Shown here: in pieces, positions 54,980 through 63,955 of the stretch | Layout of the letters: every line of letters starts with the position of its first letter | How positions within the stretch are numbered: position 1 is the stretch's first letter | Assembly (NCBI RefSeq): GCF_041346945.1 | Contig: NZ_CP166850.1 | Location: 2,046,001 to 2,110,000 of the forward strand | Reading direction: 5' to 3' | Length of the DNA stretch: 64,000 bases | Origin: Amycolatopsis sp. cg9 | GTDB lineage: Bacteria; Actinomycetota; Actinomycetes; Mycobacteriales; Pseudonocardiaceae | Program-made: the position numbers and the translations under genes | Notes under the pieces: generated by a model | The model's database searches: none | What the model saw: only the letters and a program-made list of their open reading frames with translations | What the model was told of the DNA's origin: nothing

Positions 54980-55768
54980 TCACTCGACCGCGGCGACCCG
55001 GCTCACGTGGCCGCGGTGCTGCTCCCGGACCAGGTCCTCGATCCGGGCGCGCAGCGCGAGGAACCGCGGTTCGCGCTTCACCGCCAGGTCGCGCTCGGCG
55101 GGCAGCTCCACCTCGACGTCGGCGGCGATCCGCCCCGGGTCGGAGGCGAGCACGACCACCCGGCCGCCGAGGAACACCGCTTCCTCGACGTCGTGGGTGA
55201 CCATCAGCACCGTCGTGCCCGTGTCGGCCCACACCTGGCGGATCAGCACCTGCATGTCCTCTTTGGTCTGGACGTCCAAGGCGCCGAAGGGTTCGTCCAG
55301 CAGCAGCACATCCGGCTCGCACGCGAGGGCGCGCGCGATCGCGACGCGCTGCTTCTGGCCGCCGGAAAGCTGTTTCGGCAGCGACTTGCGCACGGTGTCC
55401 AGGCCGGTTTCGGCGAGGTACCAGTCGACGCGCTCGGCGCGCTCGGCCGCGTCGAGCGCCAGCAGCTCCAGTCCGAACGCGACGTTCTTCTCGACGTTGC
55501 GCCACGGGTAGAGCGCACCGGACTGGAAGACGAGCCCGCGGTCCGGCCCGGGGCCGGTCACCGGGACGCCGTCGAGCACGATCTCGCCGCCGGTCGGCCG
55601 GTCGAGCCCGGCCACCAGCGACAGCAGCGTCGACTTGCCGGAGCCGCTCGCGCCGACGACGCAGACGAACTCGCCGCGCAGCACTTCGAGGTCCACGCCG
55701 TCGAGCGCGCGGGTCACCCGGCCGCGGACGGTGTAGTCCTTGGCGACGTTCCGCAGTTCCAGCGTCAT
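54980..55768 (-). CDS. Nitrate/sulfonate/taurine-type ABC transporter ATP-binding protein
   Basis: A 262-residue SsuB/TauB-like ATPase. Walker A is GASGSGKST (about residues 41-49), the Q-loop is LVFQSGALYPWRNV, the signature is LSGGQKQR, and Walker B is LLLDEPFGALD. Its role is to energise the permease encoded just upstream. ATG 55768 overlaps the permease stop (ATGA). The substrate cannot be read from the ATPase. Confidence 0.92.
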   Translation of the reverse strand: MTLELRNVAKDYTVRGRVTRALDGVDLEVLRGEFVCVVGASGSGKSTLLSLVAGLDRPTGGEIVLDGVPVTGPGPDRGLVFQSGALYPWRNVEKNVAFGLELLALDAAERAERVDWYLAETGLDTVRKSLPKQLSGGQKQRVAIARALACEPDVLLLDEPFGALDVQTKEDMQVLIRQVWADTGTTVLMVTHDVEEAVFLGGRVVVLASDPGRIAADVEVELPAERDLAVKREPRFLALRARIEDLVREQHRGHVSRVAAVE

Positions 55769-56703
55769 GCCGCCCACTTCCCCACCCGCGTGCGCAGCAG
55801 GCGCAGCAGGACGTCGATGACGAGCCCGGCGATCCCGATGACCACGAGCACGGCGAAGATCTTGTCCGTCTGCAGGAACCGCTGCGCGCGGACGATCCGG
55901 TAGCCGAGGCCCGCCGAGGAGTTGATCAGCTCGGCGACGACGACGAAGTTCCACGCCGCGGCGGCGTTGACCCGGATCGCGTCGATCATGCCCGGCAGCG
56001 AGTGCGGCACGACGACCTTGCGCAGCACCTCGCCCCGGCGCGCGCCGAGCGTGTAGGAGACGTCGAGGAGCGAGCGCGGCACGCCGCGGACGACGTCGGC
56101 GGTCATCAGGGTGTTGAAGAAGACCGTGCCGATGAAGAGGATGGCGATCTTCGACGGCTCGCCGAGGCCGAGCCAGATGATCAGCAGCGGGATGAACGCG
56201 CTCGCCGGCAGGTAGCGCAGCAGCCCGATCAGCGGCTCGAAGAACGCCTGCCCGGCGGCGAAGGTGCCCATCAGGATGCCGAGCGGCACCGAGACCAGCA
56301 CGGCCAGGCCGAAGCCTTCGAGGACGCGCTGGGTGGTCGCCCAGAGGTCGCCGAAGAGCTCGCCGCTGCTCGCCATGTCGAGCCCGGCCTTGAGCACGGC
56401 GGCCGGGGACGGCAGGAACGTCGAGTCGACGGCGCCGCTGACGCTCAGCACGACCCAGGCGAGGAACGGGATCGCGAACGACAGCACCGCCAGCGTCCAG
56501 CGAGCGCCCGCGGAGATGGGCGTGCGCAGGGAAAACAGCGCCGAGGCGCGCTTCGGCGGGGTCCGGCGCGGCAGGGTGGTCCAGGCGGGACGGCCCCGCC
56601 TGGACTCCTGCGCTTCGGCGAGCCGCTGCTCGGCTTCCAGTGCCTCGGCGGCCCGTTCGTCGGCGGTACTCGCCGAGGTGGTGCGCTGGGACGGACCGGT
56701 CAC
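55765..56703 (-). CDS. Nitrate/sulfonate/taurine-type ABC transporter permease
   Basis: A 312-residue permease with an unusually long charged cytosolic N-terminus (about residues 1-55, many Arg/Glu/Ala). Six membrane helices and the EAA loop (VRGVPRSLLDVSYTLGARRGEVLRKVVVPHSLP, in pieces, about 205-237) follow. It resembles SsuC/TauC. GTG 56703 overlaps the binding-protein stop (GTGA); the three genes form a tight operon. Confidence 0.92.
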   Translation of the reverse strand: MTGPSQRTTSASTADERAAEALEAEQRLAEAQESRRGRPAWTTLPRRTPPKRASALFSLRTPISAGARWTLAVLSFAIPFLAWVVLSVSGAVDSTFLPSPAAVLKAGLDMASSGELFGDLWATTQRVLEGFGLAVLVSVPLGILMGTFAAGQAFFEPLIGLLRYLPASAFIPLLIIWLGLGEPSKIAILFIGTVFFNTLMTADVVRGVPRSLLDVSYTLGARRGEVLRKVVVPHSLPGMIDAIRVNAAAAWNFVVVAELINSSAGLGYRIVRAQRFLQTDKIFAVLVVIGIAGLVIDVLLRLLRTRVGKWAA

Positions 56704-57713
56704 TGCGGTGCGGCCTTCACGAACTGGTCGTCGAACAACCCGTCGAGCGACGGCCGCTGCTGGGCGAGCCCGGTGTTCACGATGAAGTCGATGATCTTGT
56801 TCGCCTGGAAGTCGAGGTGCTGCGCGGTGACGCCGGGGGTGAACGCGTCGAGGTTCTGCTGGCGCGTGAAGATCGTGGTGCCGGCGTCGTAAGTCTTGTA
56901 GTCGGCGTCGGAGACGCCGCCGCGCTTGGCCATGATCCCGACGGCCGCGTCCTTGTTGTTCTTGATCCAGGTCAGCGTCTCGAACCAGGTGTTGACCAGC
57001 GCCTGGACGTCCTTCGGGTGGTCCTTGACCAGCTTCTGCGACGTGACGAGGTGGTCCGGGATGGCGCCGGGGAACTCCGCCGACGTCGAGATCGCGCGGC
57101 TGCCGGGGCGCTCCAGCGCCTTCGAGGTGAACGGCGCGAACGCACCCACCGCGTCGACCTGGCCGGCGACGAACGCGGCCGCGGCGGCGTCGGTCGGCAG
57201 GTTGACGAGCTGGATGTCCTTTTCGGACAGCTTCGCCGCCTGGAGCGCGAGCAGCAGCAGGTAGTGGTCCACCGTCCCCTGCTCGACCGCGACCTTCTTG
57301 CCCTTCAGGTCGGCGATCGCGTTGATCCCGTCCCGCGCGATGATCTTGTCGTTGCCGGTGGAGTTGTCGTTCACCAGCACGATCGACAGCTTGGCGCCGC
57401 CGGACGCCGAGGACAGCGTGTCGTTGAGGGTCTGGCTGTTCGCGTCGATCGCGCCGCTGGAGAGGGCGTTGATGCTGTCGGTGTAGTTGTCGAAGTACTT
57501 GAGGTCGACGTTCACGCCGTTCTTGGCGAACAGGCCCTGTTCCTGCGCCACCTGCCAAGGGAACCACCCCGGCCAGGCGCTGAACCCGAGCGTGATCTTG
57601 CCGCCGCTGCCCGAGGCGGAGCTGTCGCTGCACCCGGAGAGCGCGGTGACTCCCACGAGGGTGAGCAAGGTGAGGAGCACCGTCAGCGGACGGGGTCGAG
57701 GACGGGAAATCAC
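56700..57713 (-). CDS. Nitrate/sulfonate/taurine-type substrate-binding lipoprotein
   Basis: A 337-residue SsuA/NMT1-like lipoprotein with lipobox LSGC (Cys28). The mature start KITLGFSAWPGWFPWQVAQEQGLF and GVNVDLKYFDNYTDSINALSSGAID are typical of binding proteins for nitrate, sulfonates, taurine or pyrimidine thiamine precursors. NDNSTGNDKIIARDGI and KKVAVEQGTVDHYLL continue the fold. GTG 57713 has TGGAG 6 nt upstream. A 630-bp non-coding leader region lies upstream. Confidence 0.9.
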   Translation of the reverse strand: MISRPRPRPLTVLLTLLTLVGVTALSGCSDSSASGSGGKITLGFSAWPGWFPWQVAQEQGLFAKNGVNVDLKYFDNYTDSINALSSGAIDANSQTLNDTLSSASGGAKLSIVLVNDNSTGNDKIIARDGINAIADLKGKKVAVEQGTVDHYLLLLALQAAKLSEKDIQLVNLPTDAAAAAFVAGQVDAVGAFAPFTSKALERPGSRAISTSAEFPGAIPDHLVTSQKLVKDHPKDVQALVNTWFETLTWIKNNKDAAVGIMAKRGGVSDADYKTYDAGTTIFTRQQNLDAFTPGVTAQHLDFQANKIIDFIVNTGLAQQRPSLDGLFDDQFVKAAPQ

Positions 57714-58346
57714 AACGAACTCCAGAGTGCGGGGGAAGTGGAGTGGTGCCGTACCTAACGGGGGAATTGCGGTGCTCGGGGCTACAGGTCGTGACGACGA
57801 GCGGGTGGACAGGGCCGAGCTGCGCCACCGCGCACGGTCATCGCTGCTCTCTTCCAGCCGCACCTGATCGGGTCATAGCGAGAGAACGCGAGACAAGGAT
57901 TACCCACCACGATGTGAACGCAGCACTGAGCGTGCCAGGTCAGCCACCCCTTGTCCCTCTCCCGGCGGACACCCTAGCGAGTGACACAAGATCACCACAA
58001 CGCCCCAGCGGTGCATCCGAATGAGTGACCATCAACTGTGTCAACCAGCAACATCGGCCCTTCCGAAGATCAACTTCGAGCTGGTTTCTGTCGGCCGCCC
58101 GGTCAAGATCGGGTCGCGGACCGGCTCCGGTCGCGTGCAGTTGCACGGGCTGTAGTCCTCCGGCGTTACACCTCAGGACGTTGATCACCGAGCGCTACCT
58201 CGCGTCGTTGAACAATCGTTCGGCGTGTTTCGACCACCGGAACGGCAGTCGAACAGGCGTACGACCACGCCGATACCGCATCGATCTCGGATCCGCGAAT
58301 GATTCTCCGGTCGTTAACACGATCGAAACACCGCGACACATTTCGA
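57714..58346. promoter_or_regulatory. Long non-coding region upstream of the ABC operon
   Basis: These 633 bp hold no convincing gene. On the minus strand TTGACA (58044-58039) is a possible -35. The part nearest the operon could fold: GACAAGG (57892-57898) pairs with CCTTGTC (57949-57955) around inner hairpins such as GCAC-N5-GTGC, which hints at a structured 5' leader. I could not match it to a known riboswitch. The 3' end of the GT39 gene abuts at 58347, where the base composition becomes more A+T-rich. Confidence 0.35.
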
Positions 58347-60233
58347 TCAATTGATAGATTTTGTCAGGTCGTAAACCGTCGTGCCCCCGACGGTGATCGG
58401 CGCGAAGTTCTGCTCGACCCAGGATTGGATCTCGCCGGCGGTCCCGCGGCCGCCGCCGAAGCCGCCGCGCCCGCCGGCGACGTAGTAGTGGACGTCGCCG
58501 CTCGCGACGTACCGCTGGAACTGCTCGAGCGTCGGCGCCGGGTCGCTGCCGCTGAAGCCGCCGATCGCGAGCACCGGGCGTCCGCTCGCGAGGGCCAGCC
58601 CGGCCGACTCCATCGCGCCGCTCTGCGCCGCCGCCCACTTCGTCGTCGTGCCCTTGAGCAGGTCGATCACCGCGGTGTCGGTCCGGCCGCCGCCGAAACC
58701 GCCGCCACCGAAGCCGCGACCGCTCGCGGCGGCCGGGCCGGAGGACGGCGTCCCGCCCGAATGCGCGGTCGCCGCCGTGGCCAGCGTGAACGCCGTCGTC
58801 CCGAGCAGCGCGCCGCACAGGCCGAGCACGGCCACGACCGGGCCGAGCCGCCGGATCCGGTCGGCGCCGAAGAGCAGCGCGAGCACGGCGGCCGCGCTCA
58901 GCACGAGCAGCGCGTAGCGCACCCACGGCTGCCAGTCCGGCGTGCGGGCGAGGAGCACGAACCCCCAGACCGCGGTCACCGCGACCAGGACGGCGAGCAC
59001 CGCGCGAGCCGTGAAGTTCGCCCGGCCGCGCCACAGCTCCCGCGCGGAAATCCCCAGCGTGGCGGCGATCCCCGGCGCCAGCGCGACCGTGTAGTACGGG
59101 TGGATGATCCCGCTCATGTAGCTGAACACCAGCGCGGTGACGACCAGCCAGCCACCCCACAGCAGCAGCGCCGCCCGCGTCCGGTCGGTGCGCGGCGCGC
59201 GGCGCGTGAACCACAGGCCGGCGACCAGCCCGATGACCGCGGCGGGCAGCAGCCACGACGCCTCGCCGCCGAACTCGCCGCTGAACAACCGCGTCAGCCC
59301 GGTCTCGCCGCCGAAGCCGCCACCGAAGCCGCGTCCACCGGCGGGGAGCTCCGCCCCGGACGGCGGGGTGATCGCTCCGCCACCGCCGCCACCCCGGCCT
59401 TCGCCGAAGATCCGGCCGAGCCCGTTGTAGCCGAAGGCCAGTTCCAGCACGGTATTGTCGGTGGAGCCGCTGATGTAGGGCCGGTCGGCGGCCGGCCACA
59501 GCGCGACGACCGCGATCCACCAGCCCGCGGAGACGAGCACCGCCCCCGCCGCGGCGAACAGCTGCCAGATCCGCCGCCCGAGCGACGTCGGCGCCGCGAC
59601 GGCGTACGCGAGCACGAACGCGGGCAGCACGAGGAACGCCTGCAGCATCTTGTCGAGGAAGCCGAACCCGATCGCGACCCCGGCGAGCAGCAGCCAGGCC
59701 GTGCTCCCGCGTTCGAGCGCGCGCACGACGCAGTACGCGCCGGCGACGAGCAGCAGCACGAGGAAGGCGTCGGGGTTGTCGTAGCGGAACATGAGCGCGG
59801 CGACCGGCGTCAGCGCGAGCCCGGCCCCGGCCAGCAACCCGGCCCCCGGCCCGGAAAGCCGCCGCACAGCCAGGTACAGCAGCCCGACCGACGCCACACC
59901 GGCGAGCGCGTTCGGGACGAGCAGGCTCCAGCTGGAGAAGCCGAAGAGCCGCCCGGACAACCCCATGATCCACAGGGAGAAGGGCGGTTTGTCGACGGTG
60001 ACGACGTTGCCCGGGTCTAGCGAACCGAAGAACAACGCCTTCCAGCTCCACGTGCCGGCCTGCGCGGCCATCGCGTAGAAGTCGTTGGCCCAGCCGGTTT
60101 TCGCCAGGTCCCACAGGTAGAGCAGCCCGGTTCCGAGCAGCAGCGCACCCACGGAAGGCTTGACCCACCGCGGTTCCCCGGCGGCCGGGGGAACGGGCTG
60201 GGCGTGCACCGGCGCCGGCAGCGTGGTCGTCAT
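58347..60233 (-). CDS. GT39-like membrane glycosyltransferase (ArnT/PMT type)
   Basis: A 628-residue membrane protein of the GT-C superfamily. About 11-13 helices are visible. The first extracellular loop contains NDFYAMAAQAGTWSWKALFFGSLDPGN and the helix start VTVDKPPFSLWIMGLSGRLFG, features of the actinobacterial ArnT-like family. Glycine-rich GGGFGGG inserts occur at about residues 285-320 and 525-545, and the C-terminal domain is outside. It would transfer a sugar from a polyprenyl-phosphate donor to a surface acceptor. ATG 60233 follows GGTGAGG. It is near a PhoPR-like system, but on its own transcript. Confidence 0.85.
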   Translation of the reverse strand: MTTTLPAPVHAQPVPPAAGEPRWVKPSVGALLLGTGLLYLWDLAKTGWANDFYAMAAQAGTWSWKALFFGSLDPGNVVTVDKPPFSLWIMGLSGRLFGFSSWSLLVPNALAGVASVGLLYLAVRRLSGPGAGLLAGAGLALTPVAALMFRYDNPDAFLVLLLVAGAYCVVRALERGSTAWLLLAGVAIGFGFLDKMLQAFLVLPAFVLAYAVAAPTSLGRRIWQLFAAAGAVLVSAGWWIAVVALWPAADRPYISGSTDNTVLELAFGYNGLGRIFGEGRGGGGGGAITPPSGAELPAGGRGFGGGFGGETGLTRLFSGEFGGEASWLLPAAVIGLVAGLWFTRRAPRTDRTRAALLLWGGWLVVTALVFSYMSGIIHPYYTVALAPGIAATLGISARELWRGRANFTARAVLAVLVAVTAVWGFVLLARTPDWQPWVRYALLVLSAAAVLALLFGADRIRRLGPVVAVLGLCGALLGTTAFTLATAATAHSGGTPSSGPAAASGRGFGGGGFGGGRTDTAVIDLLKGTTTKWAAAQSGAMESAGLALASGRPVLAIGGFSGSDPAPTLEQFQRYVASGDVHYYVAGGRGGFGGGRGTAGEIQSWVEQNFAPITVGGTTVYDLTKSIN

Positions 60234-60291
60234 GAGCCTCACCGTGTCGGCGCCGCATGTGGTGAACTTGTGCCGAAGCTGTGCGCGCGCT

Positions 60292-61026
60292 GTGCATCCG
60301 GTCCGATCGGGTGAGGACGCGCTCGAACCGGACCTGCCCGAGCTGGTGCGCCGCGCGGTGCGAGCCGCCCACCGCGCGGGTTTCGACCGATCCTGCCTGC
60401 CCGCACAGGGCCGGCTCTTGCGGTTGCTGGCCGCCGGCGTCCACGGCGGCGCGATCGGCGAGACCGGCACCGGCTTCGGCGTGGGCCTCGCCTGGCTCGC
60501 CGCCGGCGCCGGGCCAGGTACGACGGTGGTCAGCGTGGAGCGGGACGCCGACCGGCTCGCGGCCGCGTCGGAGGTCTTCGCCGGCGTGCCGAACGTGACG
60601 GTCCGGCACGGCGACTGGACCGACCTGGCCGCGGTGGCCCCGTTCGACCTGCTGGTGCTGGACGGCGGCGGTCAGGGCAAGAGCGCCGAACCGCCGCTGG
60701 AACCGCGCCGCTGGTTGCGGCCGTGGGGCACCCTCGTCGTCGACGACTTCACTCCGATGACGTCGTGGCCGCCGACGTACGGCGGCGCGCCCGACACCGC
60801 GCGGCTGCACTGGCTGCGGCACCCGGACCTGCTCGCGACCGAACTGCGGCTGGCCCCGGTGCCGCCACGGTCGTGGCCCGGCTCACGCGGGCGCCGGCGC
60901 CACCGGGAACGTGATCTCGAACTCCGTGCGGCCCGGCCGGCTCTGCACCCCGACGCGGCCGCCGTGCGCGCCGACCACCGCGGCCACGATCGCCAGCCCG
61001 AGCCCCGTGCTCCCGGCGGCCCGTGA
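60292..61026 (+). CDS. Class I SAM methyltransferase, apparent 3' frameshift
   Basis: About 244 residues as read, resembling O-methyltransferases. GAIGETGTGFGVGLAWLA is the SAM-binding glycine motif (about residues 54-71), VVSVERDADRLAAASEVF is the acidic strand, and LLVLDGGGQGKSAEPPLEPRRWLRPWGTLVVDD follows. After LRLAP (about 60860) the reading frame turns into Arg-rich sequence antisense to the kinase gene, whereas the +1 frame reads GAATVVARLTRAP and stops at 60914. This suggests a lost base near 60861-60866. The start is uncertain: GTG 60292, or ATG 60232, which overlaps the divergent GT39 start. Confidence 0.6.
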   Translation: MHPVRSGEDALEPDLPELVRRAVRAAHRAGFDRSCLPAQGRLLRLLAAGVHGGAIGETGTGFGVGLAWLAAGAGPGTTVVSVERDADRLAAASEVFAGVPNVTVRHGDWTDLAAVAPFDLLVLDGGGQGKSAEPPLEPRRWLRPWGTLVVDDFTPMTSWPPTYGGAPDTARLHWLRHPDLLATELRLAPVPPRSWPGSRGRRRHRERDLELRAARPALHPDAAAVRADHRGHDRQPEPRAPGGP

Positions 61027-62412
61027 CCGCGAATTGTCGCCGCGGGCGAAGCGCTCGAAGACGTCCGGGAGGATGTCCGGCGGGATGCCGGGGCCGTCGT
61101 CGGCCACGCGGAGGCGGACCGTTCCGTCCGAAGTGGACAAAGTGGTCGTCACGGTCGTGCCCGCCGGGGTGTGCGTGCGCGCGTTGGCCAGCACGTTGAT
61201 CACCACCTGGTGCAGCTGACCGGCGTCGCCGCGGACGCCGATCGGCTCGCCCGGGACGTCCATCAGCCACTTGTGGTCCGGGCCCGCGACGTGCGCGTCC
61301 GCGACCGCGTCGGCCACCAGGCGGCACAGGTCCACCCACTCGTGCACCACCGGGCGGCCGGAGTCGAGGCGCGCGAGCAGGAGCAGGTCCTCGACCAGCG
61401 TCGTCATCCTGCGCGACTCCGACTCGACGCGGCTCATCGCGAACGCGACGTCCGGCGGCACCTGCTCGCCGCCGCGGCGGGTCAGCTCGGCGTAGCCGCG
61501 GATCGCCGCCAGCGGCGTGCGCAGCTCGTGGCTCGCGTCCGCGACGAACTGGCGGACCCGGTTCTCGCTCGCGTGCCGCGCGGTGAGCGCGTTCGCGACG
61601 TGCTGCAGCATCCGGTTCAGCGCCGACCCGACCTTGCCGACCTCGGTGTTCGGGTCGGTGTCGGGCTCCGGGACGCGTTCCGACAGCGCGACTTCGCCGC
61701 GGTCGAGCGGCAGTTCGGAGACGCGCGTCGCGGTCGCGGCCAGCCGGTCGAGCGGCTGCATCGTGCGCCGGATCGTCGCCGCGCCGACCGCACCCGCCAC
61801 CAGGATCCCGGCGAGCGCGACGCCGCCGAGGATGAACCCGAGCCGCCACAGCGTTTCGTTGACGTCCTTGAGCGGCAGGCCGATCACGGTGCGCTCGCCG
61901 CCGGGCGACGCGGTCGACAGGACGCGGTATTCGCCGAGGCTGCCGCCGAGGTCGACGGTGTGCGACTTGCCGTCGGCCGGCAGCGCGAGCAGCGTCGTCA
62001 CCTGGTCGCGGCTGATCGGCTTGAGCGGTGGCCGGCGCTTGCCCTGCCCGGTGCCGGTGGGCGCGGTGCCGGCGGTGAAGTCCAGGACGTTCGCCCGGAC
62101 CACCCCGGCGGTCACGGTGACCGCGAGGGTGCCGTCGCCCTGCCCGAGCACCCGCAGCGGGTCGGGCGGCGGCGTGTCGCCGTACACCCAGGGCGGGGGC
62201 TCGCCGTTGTGCTTGCCGCGGTCGCTCGTCGCGGCCAGCCGCTTGTCCTGCTGGCCCACGAGGAACTCGCTCAGCGCGAACTCCGTGACCACGCCGACGA
62301 CCAGGCACACCAGCGCGAGCAGCGCGGCGAGCTGGACGATCAGCCGCCGCCGCAACGACCACGGCCGCCGCGCCCGGAACCGCCGCCGCTCAGCCCGCTG
62401 GCTTGAGGACAT
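60883..62412 (-). CDS. Sensor histidine kinase, PhoR/TcrY-like
   Basis: A 509-residue sensor. TM1 is at about residues 24-46, an extracellular sensor at about 47-190, TM2 at about 191-212 and HAMP at about 213-270. HisKA has ADASHELRTPLAAIRGYAEL with phospho-acceptor His295. HATPase_c has the N-box NVLANARTHTP, G1 DDGPGIP and G2 GSTGLGLAIV. It signals to the upstream response regulator, whose stop it overlaps by 23 bp. Its C-terminal end is overlapped antisense by the methyltransferase gene. Confidence 0.93.
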   Translation of the reverse strand: MSSSQRAERRRFRARRPWSLRRRLIVQLAALLALVCLVVGVVTEFALSEFLVGQQDKRLAATSDRGKHNGEPPPWVYGDTPPPDPLRVLGQGDGTLAVTVTAGVVRANVLDFTAGTAPTGTGQGKRRPPLKPISRDQVTTLLALPADGKSHTVDLGGSLGEYRVLSTASPGGERTVIGLPLKDVNETLWRLGFILGGVALAGILVAGAVGAATIRRTMQPLDRLAATATRVSELPLDRGEVALSERVPEPDTDPNTEVGKVGSALNRMLQHVANALTARHASENRVRQFVADASHELRTPLAAIRGYAELTRRGGEQVPPDVAFAMSRVESESRRMTTLVEDLLLLARLDSGRPVVHEWVDLCRLVADAVADAHVAGPDHKWLMDVPGEPIGVRGDAGQLHQVVINVLANARTHTPAGTTVTTTLSTSDGTVRLRVADDGPGIPPDILPDVFERFARGDNSRSRAAGSTGLGLAIVAAVVGAHGGRVGVQSRPGRTEFEITFPVAPAPA

Positions 62413-63139
62413 ACCCGGCGCCCCGCATGGTGTGGATCATCGGCTCGCGGTCGGCGTCGATCTTCTTGCGCAGGTAGGAGATGTAGAGCTCGACGATGTT
62501 GGCCTGCCCGCCGAAGTCGTAGCTCCAGACGCGGTCCAGGATCTGCGCCTTCGACAGCACCCGCTTCGGGTTGCGCATGAGGTAGCGCAGCAGCTCGAAC
62601 TCGGTCGCGGTCAGCGGCACCAGGTCGCCGCCGCGGTGCACTTCGCGGCTGTCTTCGTCCAGGGTGAGGTCGCCGACCACCAGCTGCGACCCGCTCGCGC
62701 CGGTGACCCCGCCCGCGCGGCGCAGCAACGCGCGCAGGCGCAGGGCGACTTCTTCGAGGCTGAAGGGCTTGGTGACGTAGTCGTCGCCGCCCGCGGTCAG
62801 CCCGGCGATGCGGTCCTCGACCGCGTCCTTCGCCGTCAGGAACAGCACCGGCAGGTTCGGCGCCTCGGACCGCATGCGCCGCAGCACTTCCAGGCCGCTG
62901 AAGTCGGGGAGCATCACGTCCAGGACGACGGCGTCGGGGCGGAAGTCGCGCGCGATCCGGACGGCCTCCGTGCCATCGCCCGCGCTGCGCACCTCCCAGC
63001 CCTCCATCCGCAGGGCCATCGACACGAGCTCGGCCAGCGTCGCCTCGTCGTCGACCACGAGCACCCGCACGGGGCTGCCGTCGGCGCGGCGCAGGTCGGC
63101 CTTGCCGGGGCCGGGTGACGTGGCGTTCATAGCGGTCAT
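62390..63139 (-). CDS. OmpR-family response regulator, PhoP/TcrA-like
   Basis: A 249-residue response regulator. The receiver has DDE (about residues 29-31), phospho-Asp74 in VVLDVMLPD, and the KP switch in GGDDYVTKPFSLEEV. The OmpR winged helix (about 155-249) contains LTATEFELLRYLMRNP, RVWSYDFGGQANIVELYISYLRKKID and the MRGAGYVLKP end. Wording is very close to mycobacterial PhoP. ATG 63139 follows GGAAGGTGG. The upstream region carries 11-bp phased CTGTG motifs like mycobacterial PhoP boxes, so autoregulation is likely. Confidence 0.93.
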   Translation of the reverse strand: MTAMNATSPGPGKADLRRADGSPVRVLVVDDEATLAELVSMALRMEGWEVRSAGDGTEAVRIARDFRPDAVVLDVMLPDFSGLEVLRRMRSEAPNLPVLFLTAKDAVEDRIAGLTAGGDDYVTKPFSLEEVALRLRALLRRAGGVTGASGSQLVVGDLTLDEDSREVHRGGDLVPLTATEFELLRYLMRNPKRVLSKAQILDRVWSYDFGGQANIVELYISYLRKKIDADREPMIHTMRGAGYVLKPAG

Positions 63140-63167
63140 GGTGCCACCTTCCCGGCTCGCCGTCAGT

Positions 63168-63257
63168 GTTCGCTGTGCGCTCGCTGTGCGTTCCCTGTGA
63201 GAGTTCGCCCGGTCGAGGCACAGCACCCGCTGACGCCCCGCACAGCTCAAACACAGC
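63168..63257. promoter_or_regulatory. PhoP-box-like motif arrays in the divergent promoter region
   Basis: Three tandem 11-mers, GTTCGCTGTGC, GCTCGCTGTGC and GTTCCCTGTGA, fill 63168-63200. On the other strand CACAGC occurs at 63219, 63241 and 63252, again on an 11-bp phase. GCACAGC-N4-ACACAGC (63240-63257) closely matches the mycobacterial PhoP box (TCACAGC-N4-TCACAGC). One array faces the regulator gene and the other the divergent gene. Confidence 0.65.
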
Positions 63258-63307
63258 CTCGGCGGCGAACCTGATCCGGACCAGTGCGGGCACCACCGGA
63301 GGACACG

Positions 63308-63925
63308 ATGACGACCGAGCCGACGCCGACCACGCCACCCCAGGGTGAGCCGGCCCCAGCCAACTGGGGCGACCCGGCCCCCGCCGCGCCGAAGAAGGGC
63401 TGGTCCGGCAAGAAGACGGCCATCGCGGCCGGCATCGCGTTGGTCATCGCGGCCGGCGGCGGCGCGGCGATCTGGGCGGGCACCAGCAGCGCCGACAACA
63501 CCGCGCAGGGCCCCGGCGGCTTCGGCGGCCCGGGTGGCGGCAACGGCCAGTTCCGCGGCCAGGGCATGCCGGGCGGCGGTTTCGGTGGTGGCATGGCCGC
63601 GATGCGCGACGCCCTGCACGGCGACTTCGTCGTGGCGAACCCCAACGGCGGCTACACGACCGAGCGCCTGCAGACCGGCGACGTGACCGAGCTGAGCGCC
63701 ACTTCGGTGACGCTGACCAGCAAGGACGGCTACAAGCAGACGTACACGATCGACTCGTCGACGCAGAAGACGGGCGACGTGAAGCAGGGCGCGACGAACG
63801 TGACGGTGGTGGCGAAGGTCGAGGGCCAGACGGCGACGGCGACCACGCTGGGCCAGGGCCTCGAAGGCCAGCGCCAGCCGGGCCAGCGCCGCAACGGCGA
63901 CTACTCGGCCCGCCCCACCAACTGA
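63308..63925 (+). CDS. Membrane-anchored protein with Gly-rich linker, DUF5666-like
   Basis: A 205-residue protein. A Pro/Thr-rich cytosolic N-terminus (about residues 1-36), one membrane helix (about 39-58, AIAAGIALVIAAGGGAAIWAG), a Gly-rich linker (GGFGGPGGGNGQFRGQG...GGGFGGG, in pieces, about 70-97) and an extracytoplasmic beta domain (about 100-180) with TERLQTGDVTELSATSVTLTSKDG. The last part resembles DUF5666-type OB-like repeats. The function is unknown. ATG 63308 follows GGAGG. It is divergent from the PhoP-like gene, with PhoP-box-like motifs upstream, so it is a likely regulon member. Confidence 0.75.
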   Translation: MTTEPTPTTPPQGEPAPANWGDPAPAAPKKGWSGKKTAIAAGIALVIAAGGGAAIWAGTSSADNTAQGPGGFGGPGGGNGQFRGQGMPGGGFGGGMAAMRDALHGDFVVANPNGGYTTERLQTGDVTELSATSVTLTSKDGYKQTYTIDSSTQKTGDVKQGATNVTVVAKVEGQTATATTLGQGLEGQRQPGQRRNGDYSARPTN

Positions 63926-63955
63926 CCCGCCCCTCACCCGCTCACCCCAAGCGCC

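Noticed and set aside
57880..57990. Guanidine-I (ykkC), SAM or TPP riboswitch in front of the sulfonate-type importer
   Set aside because: Some short pieces look similar (CTAGGG, GAGGGAC), but the conserved core blocks of these classes are not present in the right order.
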